This document shows positions 42,228-51,779 of a stretch of DNA of 56,201 nt, one piece after another. Below the pieces are notes generated by a model. It saw nothing but the letters and a program-made list of their open reading frames with translations. It was not told the DNA's origin and ran no database searches. Both the position numbers and the translations under genes were made by a program. Source of the DNA: an uncultured Sutterella sp. (lineage in GTDB: Bacteria > Pseudomonadota > Gammaproteobacteria > Burkholderiales > Burkholderiaceae_F); assembly GCA_905206345.1 (NCBI GenBank), contig CAJLGW010000003.1, positions 1 through 56,201 of the forward strand. The letters run 5' to 3'. The first letter of the stretch is position 1. Each line of letters opens with the position of its first letter.

Positions 42228-43361
42228 ATGTCGTTCAAAAATTGGGATATTTACGCGGGTTATGCCGGCTTTTTCACAGCCGGTTTTACTATCGCTGCTT
42301 GGGCACCTCTTATTCCGTTCGTCAATGATGCGCTTCAAGTCGGTCCGATGAAATTCGGTCTTTTGTTGTTGATGTTGGGCGTGGGCTCTGTTTTAGGCAT
42401 GCCGCTCGCTGGTTGGTTGTCTTCTCGATTAGGAAGCCGCCGTGCGATTGCCATTTCAGGCTACTGGTCTTGTCTTTCCTTGGTGCTTTTGGCTTGGACA
42501 CCGAGTTACCTCTTTGAGTGCGTGGCGCTTTTCTCCTACGGTGTGGCGTTGGGGTGCTTAGAAGTCTCCGTGAACCTTTACGGTGCTGCGCTTGAAAAAA
42601 CGCACCAATCTCGACAAATGTCCGGTATGCACGCTTTTTATAGTATCGGTGAAGTCTCTGCTGCCATTTGCGTGAGTTTGGCATTAAGTCTTGGTTTTAA
42701 TATGTGGTGGGCAACGGCCTTTTGGATGGGGGTTTTAAGCGTCTTATTGACCTTTGCTTTGCCTCACGTCTCTTCGGCAACGCTTGTCAATCAAGAGTCT
42801 GCTCCTTTTGCGATGCCCAAGGGCCCGGTGATTATGTTGGCAGCCCTTTGTGCTGTTGTCTTCTTGGCTGAAGGGGCGATGCTCGACTGGAGTGCACTCT
42901 TTTTACAAGAGCATGTCCAAATGCCGCTGGAAAACGCCGGTGTCGGTTACACGGTATTTGTGATTGCGATGGCCATTGCCCGATTGTTCGGTGACCGTAT
43001 CGTCACGCAATTGGGGGCTGTGAAGGTCGTGTGGGGCGGTGCTGTGATGATGGTAGGTGCCTTAACGGCCATGGTGATGATTCCGAGTTTGACTGTGTGC
43101 TTGGTGGCGCTTTTCGTGATGGGTTTAGGCATTGCCAATATTGCGCCCTTGATCATTTCAGCGGCCTCTCGCCAAAAGCGTATGCCTGCGTTACCCGCAG
43201 TGACCGCTGTGACGACGATCGGTTACTTTGGTTTGATGGCCGGTCCCGCCATTTTGGGTTTCATCGGGGAATACTTCTCGATTGCGATGGCGTTCTTGTT
43301 TATCGCTGCGTTACTGACGGTAGCCACGTGGTGGACGCGATCGATTCGCTATTGCTTGTAA
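42228..43361 (+). CDS. MFS transporter, YbjJ-like
   Basis: A 377-residue major facilitator with about 12 membrane segments. The loop GWLSSRLGSRRAIAI (about residues 61-75) is the family's motif A between helices 2 and 3. It resembles the E. coli YbjJ group; the substrate is unknown. AAGG lies 5 nt before ATG 42228; ATG 42213 is the longer alternative. Likely under control of the divergent LysR regulator. Confidence 0.88.
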   Translation: MSFKNWDIYAGYAGFFTAGFTIAAWAPLIPFVNDALQVGPMKFGLLLLMLGVGSVLGMPLAGWLSSRLGSRRAIAISGYWSCLSLVLLAWTPSYLFECVALFSYGVALGCLEVSVNLYGAALEKTHQSRQMSGMHAFYSIGEVSAAICVSLALSLGFNMWWATAFWMGVLSVLLTFALPHVSSATLVNQESAPFAMPKGPVIMLAALCAVVFLAEGAMLDWSALFLQEHVQMPLENAGVGYTVFVIAMAIARLFGDRIVTQLGAVKVVWGGAVMMVGALTAMVMIPSLTVCLVALFVMGLGIANIAPLIISAASRQKRMPALPAVTAVTTIGYFGLMAGPAILGFIGEYFSIAMAFLFIAALLTVATWWTRSIRYCL

Positions 43362-43381
43362 GATTTTTAAAGTTCATCGAC

Positions 43382-43415
43382 GCGCGTTTGGAAATTAATT
43401 TTTCAAGCGCGCTTT
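43382..43415. terminator. Terminator between the MFS gene and prmC
   Basis: GCGCGTTTGGAAA pairs with TTTTTCAAGCGCGC through two wobbles, followed by TTTTGTT. It overlaps the end of prmC and could serve both strands. Confidence 0.6.
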
Positions 43416-44213
43416 TGTTATGCGGTCGTTACCACCCAAGTCTTTGAGTGTTTCAACATTTTCCCAAAAGGTGTCAGAAAAGAGTTTTCTCACGGCCTCG
43501 CCTTGATCCCAACCATGCTCAATGGCAAGAAGGCCGCATGCATTAAGATGCTCGGGAGCACCCTCAATAATCTTTTGAATGTCCGTCAGACCATCTGCTC
43601 CATCGGTTAAAGCACTGATAGGTTCAAATGTTAAATTGTTCAAATGTACATCTGTGCTTTCGATGTAAGGGGGGTTACTTACAATGATGTCAAAGCGCTG
43701 CTTATTGGGTAGGGCGTCGTACCAAGAGCCTTGAGAAAAATGAACATTGGCACCCAAGGAAGACGCATTGGTTGCGGCAACGTCAAGTGCTTTCTCACTA
43801 TAGTCCGTAGCCCAAACGTGAAGGTAGGGAAGTTCAAGCGCAAGCGTAATGGCAATGCACCCTGAGCCCGTCCCCATATCAAGAAGGGTTTGAGCGGGGT
43901 GTGTTTTCACTTCTTCTAATACCAGCTCAATGAGAGTCTCGGTATCCGGTCTTGGTATGAGAACGTTAGGATTGACGCGGAAAGGTCGAGAGAAAAATTC
44001 TTGAGTACCCACGATATAGGGGAAAGGTTCGCCCTTTTCTCGACGAGCCACCAAACTTAAGAAGCGCTCAAGCGTATCGTCATCCAATTCGTCTTGGTCG
44101 TGCGCAATGAGAAAGGTGCGTGGCTTATTCAGACAAAAGCAAAGCAAAAGCCTCGCATCAAAGCGATCAATTCTTTGCGAGGCTTCTACTAAGATTTGGC
44201 GAATCGTTGCCAT
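43395..44213 (-). CDS. prmC: Release factor glutamine methyltransferase
   Basis: A 272-residue HemK/PrmC with the SAM motif LLDMGTGSGCIAI and the catalytic SNPPYIES. It methylates the GGQ glutamine of RF1 and RF2. It lies 5 bp after prfA, the conserved pairing with its substrate gene. Confidence 0.95.
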   Translation of the reverse strand: MATIRQILVEASQRIDRFDARLLLCFCLNKPRTFLIAHDQDELDDDTLERFLSLVARREKGEPFPYIVGTQEFFSRPFRVNPNVLIPRPDTETLIELVLEEVKTHPAQTLLDMGTGSGCIAITLALELPYLHVWATDYSEKALDVAATNASSLGANVHFSQGSWYDALPNKQRFDIIVSNPPYIESTDVHLNNLTFEPISALTDGADGLTDIQKIIEGAPEHLNACGLLAIEHGWDQGEAVRKLFSDTFWENVETLKDLGGNDRITKARLKN

Positions 44214-44218
44214 GCGAA

Positions 44219-45295
44219 TTATTCACCCATTTGAGCCAATTGCTCGATTTGGTGTTCGGTGGTAAGGGCGGAGATGATTTCGTCCAAGTCACCGTCCATA
44301 ATGAAGTCGAGCTTATAGAGCGTCAAATTGATGCGGTGATCGGTCACGCGACCTTGCGGATAGTTGTACGTACGGATACGTTCACTGCGGTCACCGGAAC
44401 CCACGAGGCTCTTACGGGTGCTGGCTTCTTGAGCTTGTTGTTTGGCCACTTCATTGGCCGTGATACGAGAAATCAACACACTCATGGCTCGGGCCTTGTT
44501 TTCATGCTGACTACGTTCGTCTTGGCATTCCACCACGGTACCCGTCGGGATGTGCGTAATACGCACGGCAGAGTTCGTTTTTTGCACGTGCTGACCACCG
44601 GCACCCGAGGCACGATAGACGTCAATACGAAGGTCTGCGGGGTTAATTTCCACCTCACCGATTTCGTCCATTTCGGGCAAGATAGCGACCGTGCAAGCAG
44701 AGGTGTGCACGCGACCTTGGCTTTCCGTTTCGGGGACGCGTTGAACGCGGTGACCGCCACTTTCGAACTTTAATTTCGAGTAGGCGCCGGCACCGATCAC
44801 ACGGACGATCACTTCGCGATAGCCACCCAAGTCGCTTTCGTTGGCAGAGACAATTTCAGTGCTCCAGCCTTGACGTTCGGCGTAGCGGGTGTACATACGG
44901 AAAAGGTCGCCGGCGAAGATGGCGGATTCATCACCCCCCGTGCCAGCACGAATTTCCAAATAAATGTTCTTGCTGTCGTTGGGGTCTTTGGGCAAAAGCA
45001 TGACTTCTAAGTCGTGCTCAAGCGTTTGCAAATGTTCCTTACCGTCATCAATTTCGGTTTGTGCGAATTCGGCCATGTCCGGATCGTCAAGCATTTCGAT
45101 GGCCGTTTCAATATCACTTTCCGTCGTTTCGTACTCTTTCATTTTCAAAACGACAGGTTCAATTTCCGCACGCTCACGGGACAAGTCGCGGAAGCGATTC
45201 ATGTCATTGGCAGCGTCGGGGGCAGCCAACATGGCATCGATTTCTTCTAATCGACGGCCAAGGCGGCTTAATTTGGCTCTCATGGACTCTTTCAC
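44219..45295 (-). CDS. prfA: Peptide chain release factor 1
   Basis: A 358-residue RF1. The codon-recognition loop region and the GGQ motif (GAGGQHVQKTNSAV, about residue 231) are intact. The GTG start at 45295 follows AGGA with 7-nt spacing, and VKESMRAKLSRLGRRLEE aligns with known RF1 N-termini; ATG 45283 is less likely. hemA, usually upstream in proteobacteria, is absent. Confidence 0.96.
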   Translation of the reverse strand: MKESMRAKLSRLGRRLEEIDAMLAAPDAANDMNRFRDLSRERAEIEPVVLKMKEYETTESDIETAIEMLDDPDMAEFAQTEIDDGKEHLQTLEHDLEVMLLPKDPNDSKNIYLEIRAGTGGDESAIFAGDLFRMYTRYAERQGWSTEIVSANESDLGGYREVIVRVIGAGAYSKLKFESGGHRVQRVPETESQGRVHTSACTVAILPEMDEIGEVEINPADLRIDVYRASGAGGQHVQKTNSAVRITHIPTGTVVECQDERSQHENKARAMSVLISRITANEVAKQQAQEASTRKSLVGSGDRSERIRTYNYPQGRVTDHRINLTLYKLDFIMDGDLDEIISALTTEHQIEQLAQMGE

Positions 45296-45461
45296 TGGTG
45301 TTTCCTAACGATTGAAATTTCAAATAAAAATATAAATCGGGCTTGATGTTACTTGAGCTTAAGACGTGACGCAAATTTTTTCTAGGGAAAGTGCCGTCAG
45401 GGCTGAGAAAGGGAGAAAAATTTCTTAAAATTTAAAAAGATTCATCTCAATTCATTTCCCC

Positions 45462-46034
45462 ATGGGCCAACAAAATAACCTTACGATTCCGACGAACGAA
45501 GAGCGTATTTTGGCTGCCGTTGAGCGAGCCAAACGACACGTTGCCAGACAAGCCCTTTTGTCGGCAGGAACTACCTTTGTTCCGATTCCGGGCGTGGACA
45601 TGCTTTTAGACGTCACGGTTCTTATCAAAATGATGGAACAAATCAATCAGGAGTTTGGCCTTACACCGAGTCAAATTGATCAATTGCCCACCGCACAAAA
45701 AGTCATGGTCTATGAAGCGATTAATTGGGTGGGTGTGCTTTTGGCCGGCAAAGTCATCTCTGCCCCTTTAGCCACAACCGTTTTAAAAAGCGTGGGTGTC
45801 AAGATGTCATCCAAGCAAGCCGCTCGTTGGGTACCTTTAGTGGGGCAGGCTACGGCGGCCGCCTTGGGCTATGGTGCCTTGCGTTATCTTGGGGATAAAC
45901 ACATTGATGATTGCGTGAGGGTCGCCCGTCAGGTGATTTATTTCCTTGAACACAAAAAAATTGATTCAAATACCTTTTGGCGCAAATCTTCACACATTCT
46001 TAACGTTGGATTTGAATTAAAATTTCTTCTATAG
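45462..46034 (+). CDS. DUF697-like membrane-associated protein
   Basis: A 190-residue protein of unknown function. Residues about 28-60 (RQALLSAGTTFVPIPGVDMLLDVTVLIKMM) resemble the DUF697 segment IPVPGVD found fused to YcjF-like and Era-like GTPases, here without a GTPase. Two hydrophobic stretches (about 85-105 and 120-145) suggest membrane insertion. It stands alone with no clear partner. Confidence 0.6.
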   Translation: MGQQNNLTIPTNEERILAAVERAKRHVARQALLSAGTTFVPIPGVDMLLDVTVLIKMMEQINQEFGLTPSQIDQLPTAQKVMVYEAINWVGVLLAGKVISAPLATTVLKSVGVKMSSKQAARWVPLVGQATAAALGYGALRYLGDKHIDDCVRVARQVIYFLEHKKIDSNTFWRKSSHILNVGFELKFLL

Positions 46035-46122
46035 CCTCCATATTGAAATGGTCGGGTATTTTCTTTGTGTTGTCCTTTCTCTAAAAGGACGACAGGTCTG
46101 AATTTGTCTTAGGAGATAGTCA

Positions 46123-47394
46123 ATGGCAAAAGATCTTCCTGCTTTGAGTGAAGCAGTATTGGAACATGTTCAAAAAGTCGCTCAATTGCCGAAGGTGGCC
46201 CAAGCATTAGAAATCGCCAAGCGCGATGTGCAACGTGCCATGGATGAGCAAGTTGAATTGTGCGAAATCCCGGCGCCGACCTTCAAGGAAGAAAAGCGTG
46301 CTCGCAGCTTGATGCAACGCCTAGAAGCCTATGGTTTGACGGATGTGAAGATGGATGAAATCGGTAACGTCATCGGTGTTCGTAAGGGCACTGTGGCCAA
46401 TGGCCCGATTTTGGTCTTGGGCGCCCACATGGACTCCGTCTTCCCGGAAGGCACGGATGTGACGGTGAAAAAAGACGGCATTCGTTACTCTGCTCCTGGC
46501 ATTGGTGATAACTGCACCGGCTTGCGCTGCATCTTGCAAATCTTGCGCTGCTTTGAAGAAGCCAAGATCCAAACCCAAGGTGACATTTGGTTTGTCGGTA
46601 CTGTGGGTGAAGAAGGTAATGGTGACATCCGTGGTTCTAAGTACTTGGTGAAGAACAACAAGATTGACGGCTTTATCGCTGTTGACTCCACGGACGTGGG
46701 TCGTGTGCTCTACGGCTCAACGGGTTCTCACCGTTGGCGCGTCTCGATCGATGGTTTGGGCGGTCACAGCTTTACTGAATACGACAAGACCCCGAGCGCC
46801 ATTCACGCCATGGGTCGTGCATTGGCGAAGTTTGCTGACTTGCGCCCTGCCAGGGATCCGAAGACCACGTGGACGGTGGGTACGATCAAGGGTGGTACGA
46901 CCGTTAATACGATTTCTGCACATTGCGAAGTCGAAATCGATATGCGCAGTTTCGACAATACGTGCTTGTTGAATTTAGAAGCCGAAATTTTGGCGAAATT
47001 TGATGAAGCCGTCGCTGAAGAAAACGCTTCTTGGAATATCGAAGATCCGGAACGTCTTTTGAAGGTGACGAAGACCGCAATCGGTGATCGTCCGGCAGGC
47101 ACGCGCCCGCATGATTGCCCCGTGTTGCAATCGGCTCGTAGCGCTCAAAAGGTTTTGGGCATTGAATGCACGAGCTACGCACGTTCTTCGACCGATGCCA
47201 ACGCTCCGATGAGCGCTAACATCCCGTCGACGTGCTTGTGCACGGGCGGCCACGCTGAACACGCTCACAACGTCAAAGAATACTTTGAAATGATCGATAC
47301 CCATTTGGGTCCCCAATTGATCGGTTTGACGGCTTTGGCTTTGGTGGGTGTTGATGGTGAAACGCCTGCTTTGTTGCCCAAGAAAGAGTACTAA
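46123..47394 (+). CDS. M20 family metallopeptidase
   Basis: A 423-residue peptidase of the M20/M25/M40 group. The metal motifs LVLGAHMDSVFPEG, IGDNCTGLRC, and VGTVGEEGNGDIRG are present, with the dimerisation domain at about 205-320 and a closing histidine in CLCTGGHAEHAHN. It resembles peptidase T-like tripeptidases. No signal peptide, so cytoplasmic. It fits an organism that lives on peptides. Confidence 0.9.
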   Translation: MAKDLPALSEAVLEHVQKVAQLPKVAQALEIAKRDVQRAMDEQVELCEIPAPTFKEEKRARSLMQRLEAYGLTDVKMDEIGNVIGVRKGTVANGPILVLGAHMDSVFPEGTDVTVKKDGIRYSAPGIGDNCTGLRCILQILRCFEEAKIQTQGDIWFVGTVGEEGNGDIRGSKYLVKNNKIDGFIAVDSTDVGRVLYGSTGSHRWRVSIDGLGGHSFTEYDKTPSAIHAMGRALAKFADLRPARDPKTTWTVGTIKGGTTVNTISAHCEVEIDMRSFDNTCLLNLEAEILAKFDEAVAEENASWNIEDPERLLKVTKTAIGDRPAGTRPHDCPVLQSARSAQKVLGIECTSYARSSTDANAPMSANIPSTCLCTGGHAEHAHNVKEYFEMIDTHLGPQLIGLTALALVGVDGETPALLPKKEY

Positions 47395-47418
47395 TTCTTA
47401 GTCACTTTTTCTGACTGA

Positions 47419-47457
47419 TGATCCCGACATGCCATTTTTGGCTGTCGGGATTTTTCG
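47419..47457 (+). terminator. Terminator after the M20 peptidase gene
   Basis: ATCCCGACA pairs with TGTCGGGAT, followed by TTTT. Confidence 0.88.
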
Positions 47458-47510
47458 TGGTAATCCAAATGGATGAACATCTGCGCTCTAAGCGCTTTAC
47501 AATCAAAGGC

Positions 47511-47792
47511 ATGAGTACAAATAATTCTTCCCTTTCTTATCATGAAAAACTCGCGCAAGCCGATCGCGAGGCACGGTTGACGCTTTGGGCGGCGTGCTTT
47601 GTGACAATTCTTTTTTGGTTGGCGATTTTTCTCGCCCAAGACGCTTTAGTGGCGTGGTTTGGCATTCCTTTGTGGTTTTGGCTCTCGTGCATCGGGGGTT
47701 ACCTTTTGTCGGTGATAGCTGTCATTGTTTTGGTGCGTTTTGGCTGCAAAAACTTTGACCTTCAAGATGTCAGTGATGGAGAGCGTCAATGA
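47511..47792 (+). CDS. yhdT: YhdT family membrane protein
   Basis: A 93-residue protein with two hydrophobic helices (about residues 26-46 and 54-75) and the family's ALxxADREARxTLWA start. YhdT genes almost always precede panF, as here with a 4-bp overlap (ATGA at 47789). Its function is unknown; a helper of PanF is the usual guess. I choose ATG 47511 over a distant start because the aligned part starts there. Confidence 0.88.
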   Translation: MSTNNSSLSYHEKLAQADREARLTLWAACFVTILFWLAIFLAQDALVAWFGIPLWFWLSCIGGYLLSVIAVIVLVRFGCKNFDLQDVSDGERQ

Positions 47793-49252
47793 GTTCCATC
47801 ACGATTTTCATTCCGATTATTCTTTTTCTTTTTGCGCTCGTCTTTTTATCTTTAAAGACGAAAACAAGTGGCGGTTCGGAGTTTTTAAAAAGCTACTTTT
47901 TAGGCGATCAAAACTTAAAAGGTTTTGTGTTGGCCATGACGTTGGTCGCAACCTATGGCTCGGTGAGTTCTTTTGTTTCTGGGCCCGGTGTGGCTTGGCG
48001 ACATGGCCTCGGTTGGGTGGTCTTTGCTGCACCTCAAATCATTGCAGGCTTTTTGGTCTTAGGGGTGTTAGGCAAGAAGATGGCGCTTGTGAGTCGCCGA
48101 ATTTCAGCCGTAACCGTCATTGATGTCGTTTTTTCTCGTTATCGCAGCCACAGTCTTGCGGTTTTGCTCTCTGTATTGCTGCTTGTCTTTTTCACCACCA
48201 TGATGGTGGGACAGTTTATCGGTGGGGCGCAGATTGTCTCGCAAGCAGCGGGCATTGACTACCAATGGGGGCTATTGATCTTTGGTCTCGTTGTGGTGCT
48301 CTATACCGCTTTCGGGGGCTTTAGAGCCGTGGTGATTACCGATACGCTTTGCGCCATTTTGATGCTGGTGGGGATGTTCAGTTTGGCTCAAGGCTTATTG
48401 AGCGAAGCAGGAGGCTTAACCAACCTCATGACGACGATCGGTCAGTCGTCTGAAGGCGAGAAACTCCTCTCACCAACGAGCGCCGGAGCTCTACCTTTGT
48501 CGCTACTTTTCTCGGCTTGGATTTTGGTTGGGTTTGCAACGGTGGCGTTGCCCCAGTCGGTTGTGCGTTGCATGGCTTATAAGAACACACAAGACTTGCA
48601 CTTGGCGATGATTGTGAGCACAGTGGTGTGTGGCGCATTGATGATCGGGATGACATTTTTAGGTGTTTTAGCGCGCGGTGTCATTGTGGACGCGGCAGAC
48701 TTTGGCGGTAACACCGATGCGATGATTCCGTATTTGATTTCGCATCACATGTCGCCTTGGATGGCAGGTGTGACGCTTATCGGGCCATTGGCTGCCACCA
48801 TGTCAACGGTAAGCTCCCTTTTGATTGCAGCGTCTTCAGCCATCATCAAGGATTTGCTCCTTCGCCGCTATAACCGAAAGCCCGATGAAGACAAGTCCAT
48901 TCAAAGCGTTGCCAAAATCGCTACTTTGATCTTAGGTGTTGTTGCTTTGGTTCTTGCCATGTATCCGATCGATATCATTGTTTGGATCAACATGTTTGCC
49001 TTTGGTGGGCTCGAGTTAGCGTTTTTGTGCCCTCTTGTCGGTGGTTTATTTTGGAGGCGCGCAACGTTTGCAGGCGCCATGACCTCCGTTCTTTGTGGCC
49101 TTGGGCTTTACTTTGCGATTGTAATTTTCAAAATTCCGACGTTTGGCTGGCATGCGGTGGCACCTGCCATGTTGGTGAGTATTTTAAGTTTCATCGGTGT
49201 GAGTCTCATCACGAAAAATTCTCACTCGCTTAACGACTTTTTTGCTCATTAA
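47789..49252 (+). CDS. panF: Sodium/pantothenate symporter
   Basis: A 487-residue sodium:solute symporter family protein with 12 or 13 membrane segments. SSFVSGPGVAWRHGLGWV and ALPQSVVRCMAYKN are typical of PanF. It imports pantothenate, the coenzyme A precursor. Overlap with yhdT supports the call and suggests vitamin salvage. Confidence 0.93.
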   Translation: MSSITIFIPIILFLFALVFLSLKTKTSGGSEFLKSYFLGDQNLKGFVLAMTLVATYGSVSSFVSGPGVAWRHGLGWVVFAAPQIIAGFLVLGVLGKKMALVSRRISAVTVIDVVFSRYRSHSLAVLLSVLLLVFFTTMMVGQFIGGAQIVSQAAGIDYQWGLLIFGLVVVLYTAFGGFRAVVITDTLCAILMLVGMFSLAQGLLSEAGGLTNLMTTIGQSSEGEKLLSPTSAGALPLSLLFSAWILVGFATVALPQSVVRCMAYKNTQDLHLAMIVSTVVCGALMIGMTFLGVLARGVIVDAADFGGNTDAMIPYLISHHMSPWMAGVTLIGPLAATMSTVSSLLIAASSAIIKDLLLRRYNRKPDEDKSIQSVAKIATLILGVVALVLAMYPIDIIVWINMFAFGGLELAFLCPLVGGLFWRRATFAGAMTSVLCGLGLYFAIVIFKIPTFGWHAVAPAMLVSILSFIGVSLITKNSHSLNDFFAH

Positions 49253-49253
49253 A

Positions 49254-49277
49254 AAAAGCGCCCGGATGGGCGCTTTT
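49254..49277. terminator. Bidirectional terminator between panF and aldehyde dehydrogenase
   Basis: AAAAGCGCCC pairs with GGGCGCTTTT around GGAT, flanked by A and T runs. Confidence 0.9.
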
Positions 49278-49280
49278 GAC

Positions 49281-50705
49281 TTAGAACGTTGAATGATCGT
49301 AAATGGTCTTAAATTGCGTGAATTCCAACAATCCCGCTAAACCGCCTTCACGACCGATCCCGCTTTGTTTGTAGCCACCAAAAGGCGCCATGATGTCGCG
49401 CGGGGCGTCATTGATATAGACGTTTCCGGACTTAATCTTTTTAGCAACAGCGATTGCTTCTTCTCGCGGACCGAATACGGCAGCATTTAGGCCATAAGGC
49501 GTGTCATTGGCAATCTCAATGGCTTCTTCTAACGTCTTATACGTGATGACACAAAGCACGGGGCCGAAGATTTCTTCTTGAGCAATGCGCATCGTGTTTT
49601 TCACGTGAGTAAAGATCGTTGGTTGCACAAAGTAACCGTGATCGGCATCCTTGGGGACACCACCTGTTAAAATCTTGGCTCCCTCATCAATCCCAATTTG
49701 AATGTAGTTGGAGACCTTTTCAAATTGGGAGCGTGATGAGAGCGGGCCCACTTGCGTGTTGGGATCGTTGGGATCGCCCACCGTGTAGGCTTTAACGTGC
49801 TCAAGCAAAAGACTTTCAATGGCTTCAAGATCTTCTTCGGGGACCAACAAGCGAGAAAGGGACGTGCAGGTCTGACCGCTATTGAGAAAGATTGAACTAA
49901 AGAGTTTGGGAATGGCCCTACTGTAGTCTTCAGACTTCATCCAAATGAAGGGAGATTTGCCACCCAACTCCAGGCTAATGTGTTTAACGGTTTCAAGCGC
50001 ACGTTGGGAGAGCTTGACGCCAACCTTGGTTGACCCCGTAAAAGAGACCATATCAACTAACGGGTGGACAGCAAGCGCATCACCCACAGCTGCGCCTCGA
50101 CCGGTGACCAAATTAATGACGCCCTTGGGGAACCCTGCGCGATCAAAGGCATCGACTAAAAGGAAAGAGGTCAACGGTGTGTGTTGACTGGGTTTGAGCA
50201 CAACGGTGTTACCCATCAAAATAGCAGGAATCACCTTTTGAACAACTTGACCCAAGGGGTAGTTCCAAGGCGTGATGCAAGCCGCAACACCCAACGGTTC
50301 TCTGTAAACCGTTGAGAGCGGATGAGGTTCTTCCTCAACCACTTTCTTTGCGGCTTCGATGTAAGACGCAATTCGGTTAAATTGCAACAAGCAGTGGGTT
50401 TGCGTGGCAAAGGTGACCGGGGCACCCAGTTCTTTAATTTCTAAATCAATGATGCGGTCTTGATAGGTCTTAAAGATATCAAGCATTTTTTGCATCATTT
50501 CAATGCGGGTTGCTAAGGGAACGTCTGCCCAATCACTTTGAGCAGCTTGAGCGGCTTTGACAGCCAAGTCGATGTCTTTTTCGTTCCCATCAGGAACGCG
50601 GGCAAAATACTTGAGCGTAGAGGGATTTTCTACGTCAATGAAATGATTGCTCTGACTGGCAATCCATTGTCCATTAATATAAATTTTTTCGAAATCGAAG
50701 GACAT
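49281..50705 (-). CDS. NAD(P)-dependent aldehyde dehydrogenase
   Basis: A 474-residue ALDH superfamily protein. ITPWNYPLGQV binds NAD, SLELGGKSPF carries the general-base glutamate, and NSGQTCTSLSRLL holds the catalytic cysteine. The substrate cannot be told; it lies near general ALDH3/ALDH9-like enzymes. It is transcribed on its own. Confidence 0.92.
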   Translation of the reverse strand: MSFDFEKIYINGQWIASQSNHFIDVENPSTLKYFARVPDGNEKDIDLAVKAAQAAQSDWADVPLATRIEMMQKMLDIFKTYQDRIIDLEIKELGAPVTFATQTHCLLQFNRIASYIEAAKKVVEEEPHPLSTVYREPLGVAACITPWNYPLGQVVQKVIPAILMGNTVVLKPSQHTPLTSFLLVDAFDRAGFPKGVINLVTGRGAAVGDALAVHPLVDMVSFTGSTKVGVKLSQRALETVKHISLELGGKSPFIWMKSEDYSRAIPKLFSSIFLNSGQTCTSLSRLLVPEEDLEAIESLLLEHVKAYTVGDPNDPNTQVGPLSSRSQFEKVSNYIQIGIDEGAKILTGGVPKDADHGYFVQPTIFTHVKNTMRIAQEEIFGPVLCVITYKTLEEAIEIANDTPYGLNAAVFGPREEAIAVAKKIKSGNVYINDAPRDIMAPFGGYKQSGIGREGGLAGLLEFTQFKTIYDHSTF

Positions 50706-50883
50706 GGTTTTCTCGCATTTTCTTATTTAGGGAGTAGGGATTTTTCATCCTCTGCCCGTCTATTCTAAAAAGGTTTTGACTCAATGGGGGCGTCTTGGCG
50801 AGAAAAATTGAGGAGAATTGAAGTTTGATGAGATAAAAGTCGCAAATAAACAAAAACCACCGCAAGGGTGGTCTGTTCAAAAA

Positions 50884-50959
50884 TGGTGGCCAGAGGCGGA
50901 ATCGAACCGTCGACACGCGGATTTTCAATCCGCTGCTCTACCAACTGAGCTATCTGGCC
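50884..50959 (-). tRNA. tRNA-Phe (anticodon GAA)
   Basis: A 76-nt cloverleaf with encoded CCA on the reverse strand: acceptor GGCCAGA/TCTGGCC, D arm GCTC...GAGC, anticodon stem GCGGA/TCCGC with loop TTGAAAA, T loop TTCGATT. The T stem GACGG/CCGCC has an A-C mismatch at positions 50-64, where relatives have G-C. Confidence 0.97.
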
Positions 50960-51045
50960 ATCAAGAGTTACGCATTTTAACCACAAATTTTTCAAAATGC
51001 AAAATATTTCAGAAAGAATTTTGAAGGATTTTTCTAACTCATTGA

Positions 51046-51774
51046 TTAAAAAGGAAGTGCAGTTTGCCCACACACTTCATCTGAAAAGCGTCCCCAATCA
51101 ATGGGCGCTTCGCCACGGCTTGCTAACCAACGATTCGCTTCAGAAAAGTGACCGCAACCGATGAATGGAACGGGTGGGCGAGTGGCTGACAAGGGCGAGG
51201 GGTGATTGGCACACAAAATAAGGTGATCCTGACCGCTTGCTTCAATGAGCGCTTTTTTCGATTGGGCATAAGCGCCCCAAAGTAAAAAGACTTTCGGGTG
51301 AGCGTCCTCTGCGGCGCACTTTAAAAGGGAGTCTGTGAGCGTCTCCCACCCTTTTTTTGCGTGACTGGCCGCGTGCCCGTCTTCAACGGTAAGAACGGCA
51401 TTTAAAAGCAACACGCCTTGCTGAGCCCAACCCGTGAGCGCACCGTGCGAAGGAGAGGCAATCCCCAAATCGCGCTTGAGTTCTTTATGAATGTTTCTTA
51501 AAGAGGGCGGAATGCGAACGGTTGGGTTAACGTGAAAGGCCAAGCCTTGTGCTTGATTGGGACCATGGTAGGGGTCTTGTCCCACAATCACGACGCGAAC
51601 GCAGGATAAAGGCGTTAACTCCAACGCATAAAAAGGTTTGGGCGGATAAATGACCGCACCTTCTTTTTGACGTTGGTCTAAAAAGGATTTGAGGGATTGT
51701 CCGATATCGGACATAAAAAAAGTGGCCAAAGGCGTTTGCCAATCGTTGGCCACTTGATCAAAAGATAAATTCAT
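51046..51774 (-). CDS. ung: Uracil-DNA glycosylase
   Basis: A 242-residue family-1 UDG with the catalytic water-activating motif GQDPYHGPNQ, the uracil-pocket LLLNAVLTV and the HPSPLSATR loop. It removes uracil from DNA. It follows the lprI-like gene by 5 bp. In many betaproteobacteria ung closes a gph-trpEGDC block, which here lacks trp genes. Confidence 0.96.
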   Translation of the reverse strand: MNLSFDQVANDWQTPLATFFMSDIGQSLKSFLDQRQKEGAVIYPPKPFYALELTPLSCVRVVIVGQDPYHGPNQAQGLAFHVNPTVRIPPSLRNIHKELKRDLGIASPSHGALTGWAQQGVLLLNAVLTVEDGHAASHAKKGWETLTDSLLKCAAEDAHPKVFLLWGAYAQSKKALIEASGQDHLILCANHPSPLSATRPPVPFIGCGHFSEANRWLASRGEAPIDWGRFSDEVCGQTALPF

Positions 51775-51779
51775 AAAGC

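Noticed and set aside
43620..43655. TTCAAATGT...TTCAAATGTACAT, similar to the par-region sites
   Set aside because: It lies inside prmC and encodes the conserved DVHLNNLTFEP segment, so the likeness is probably coincidental.
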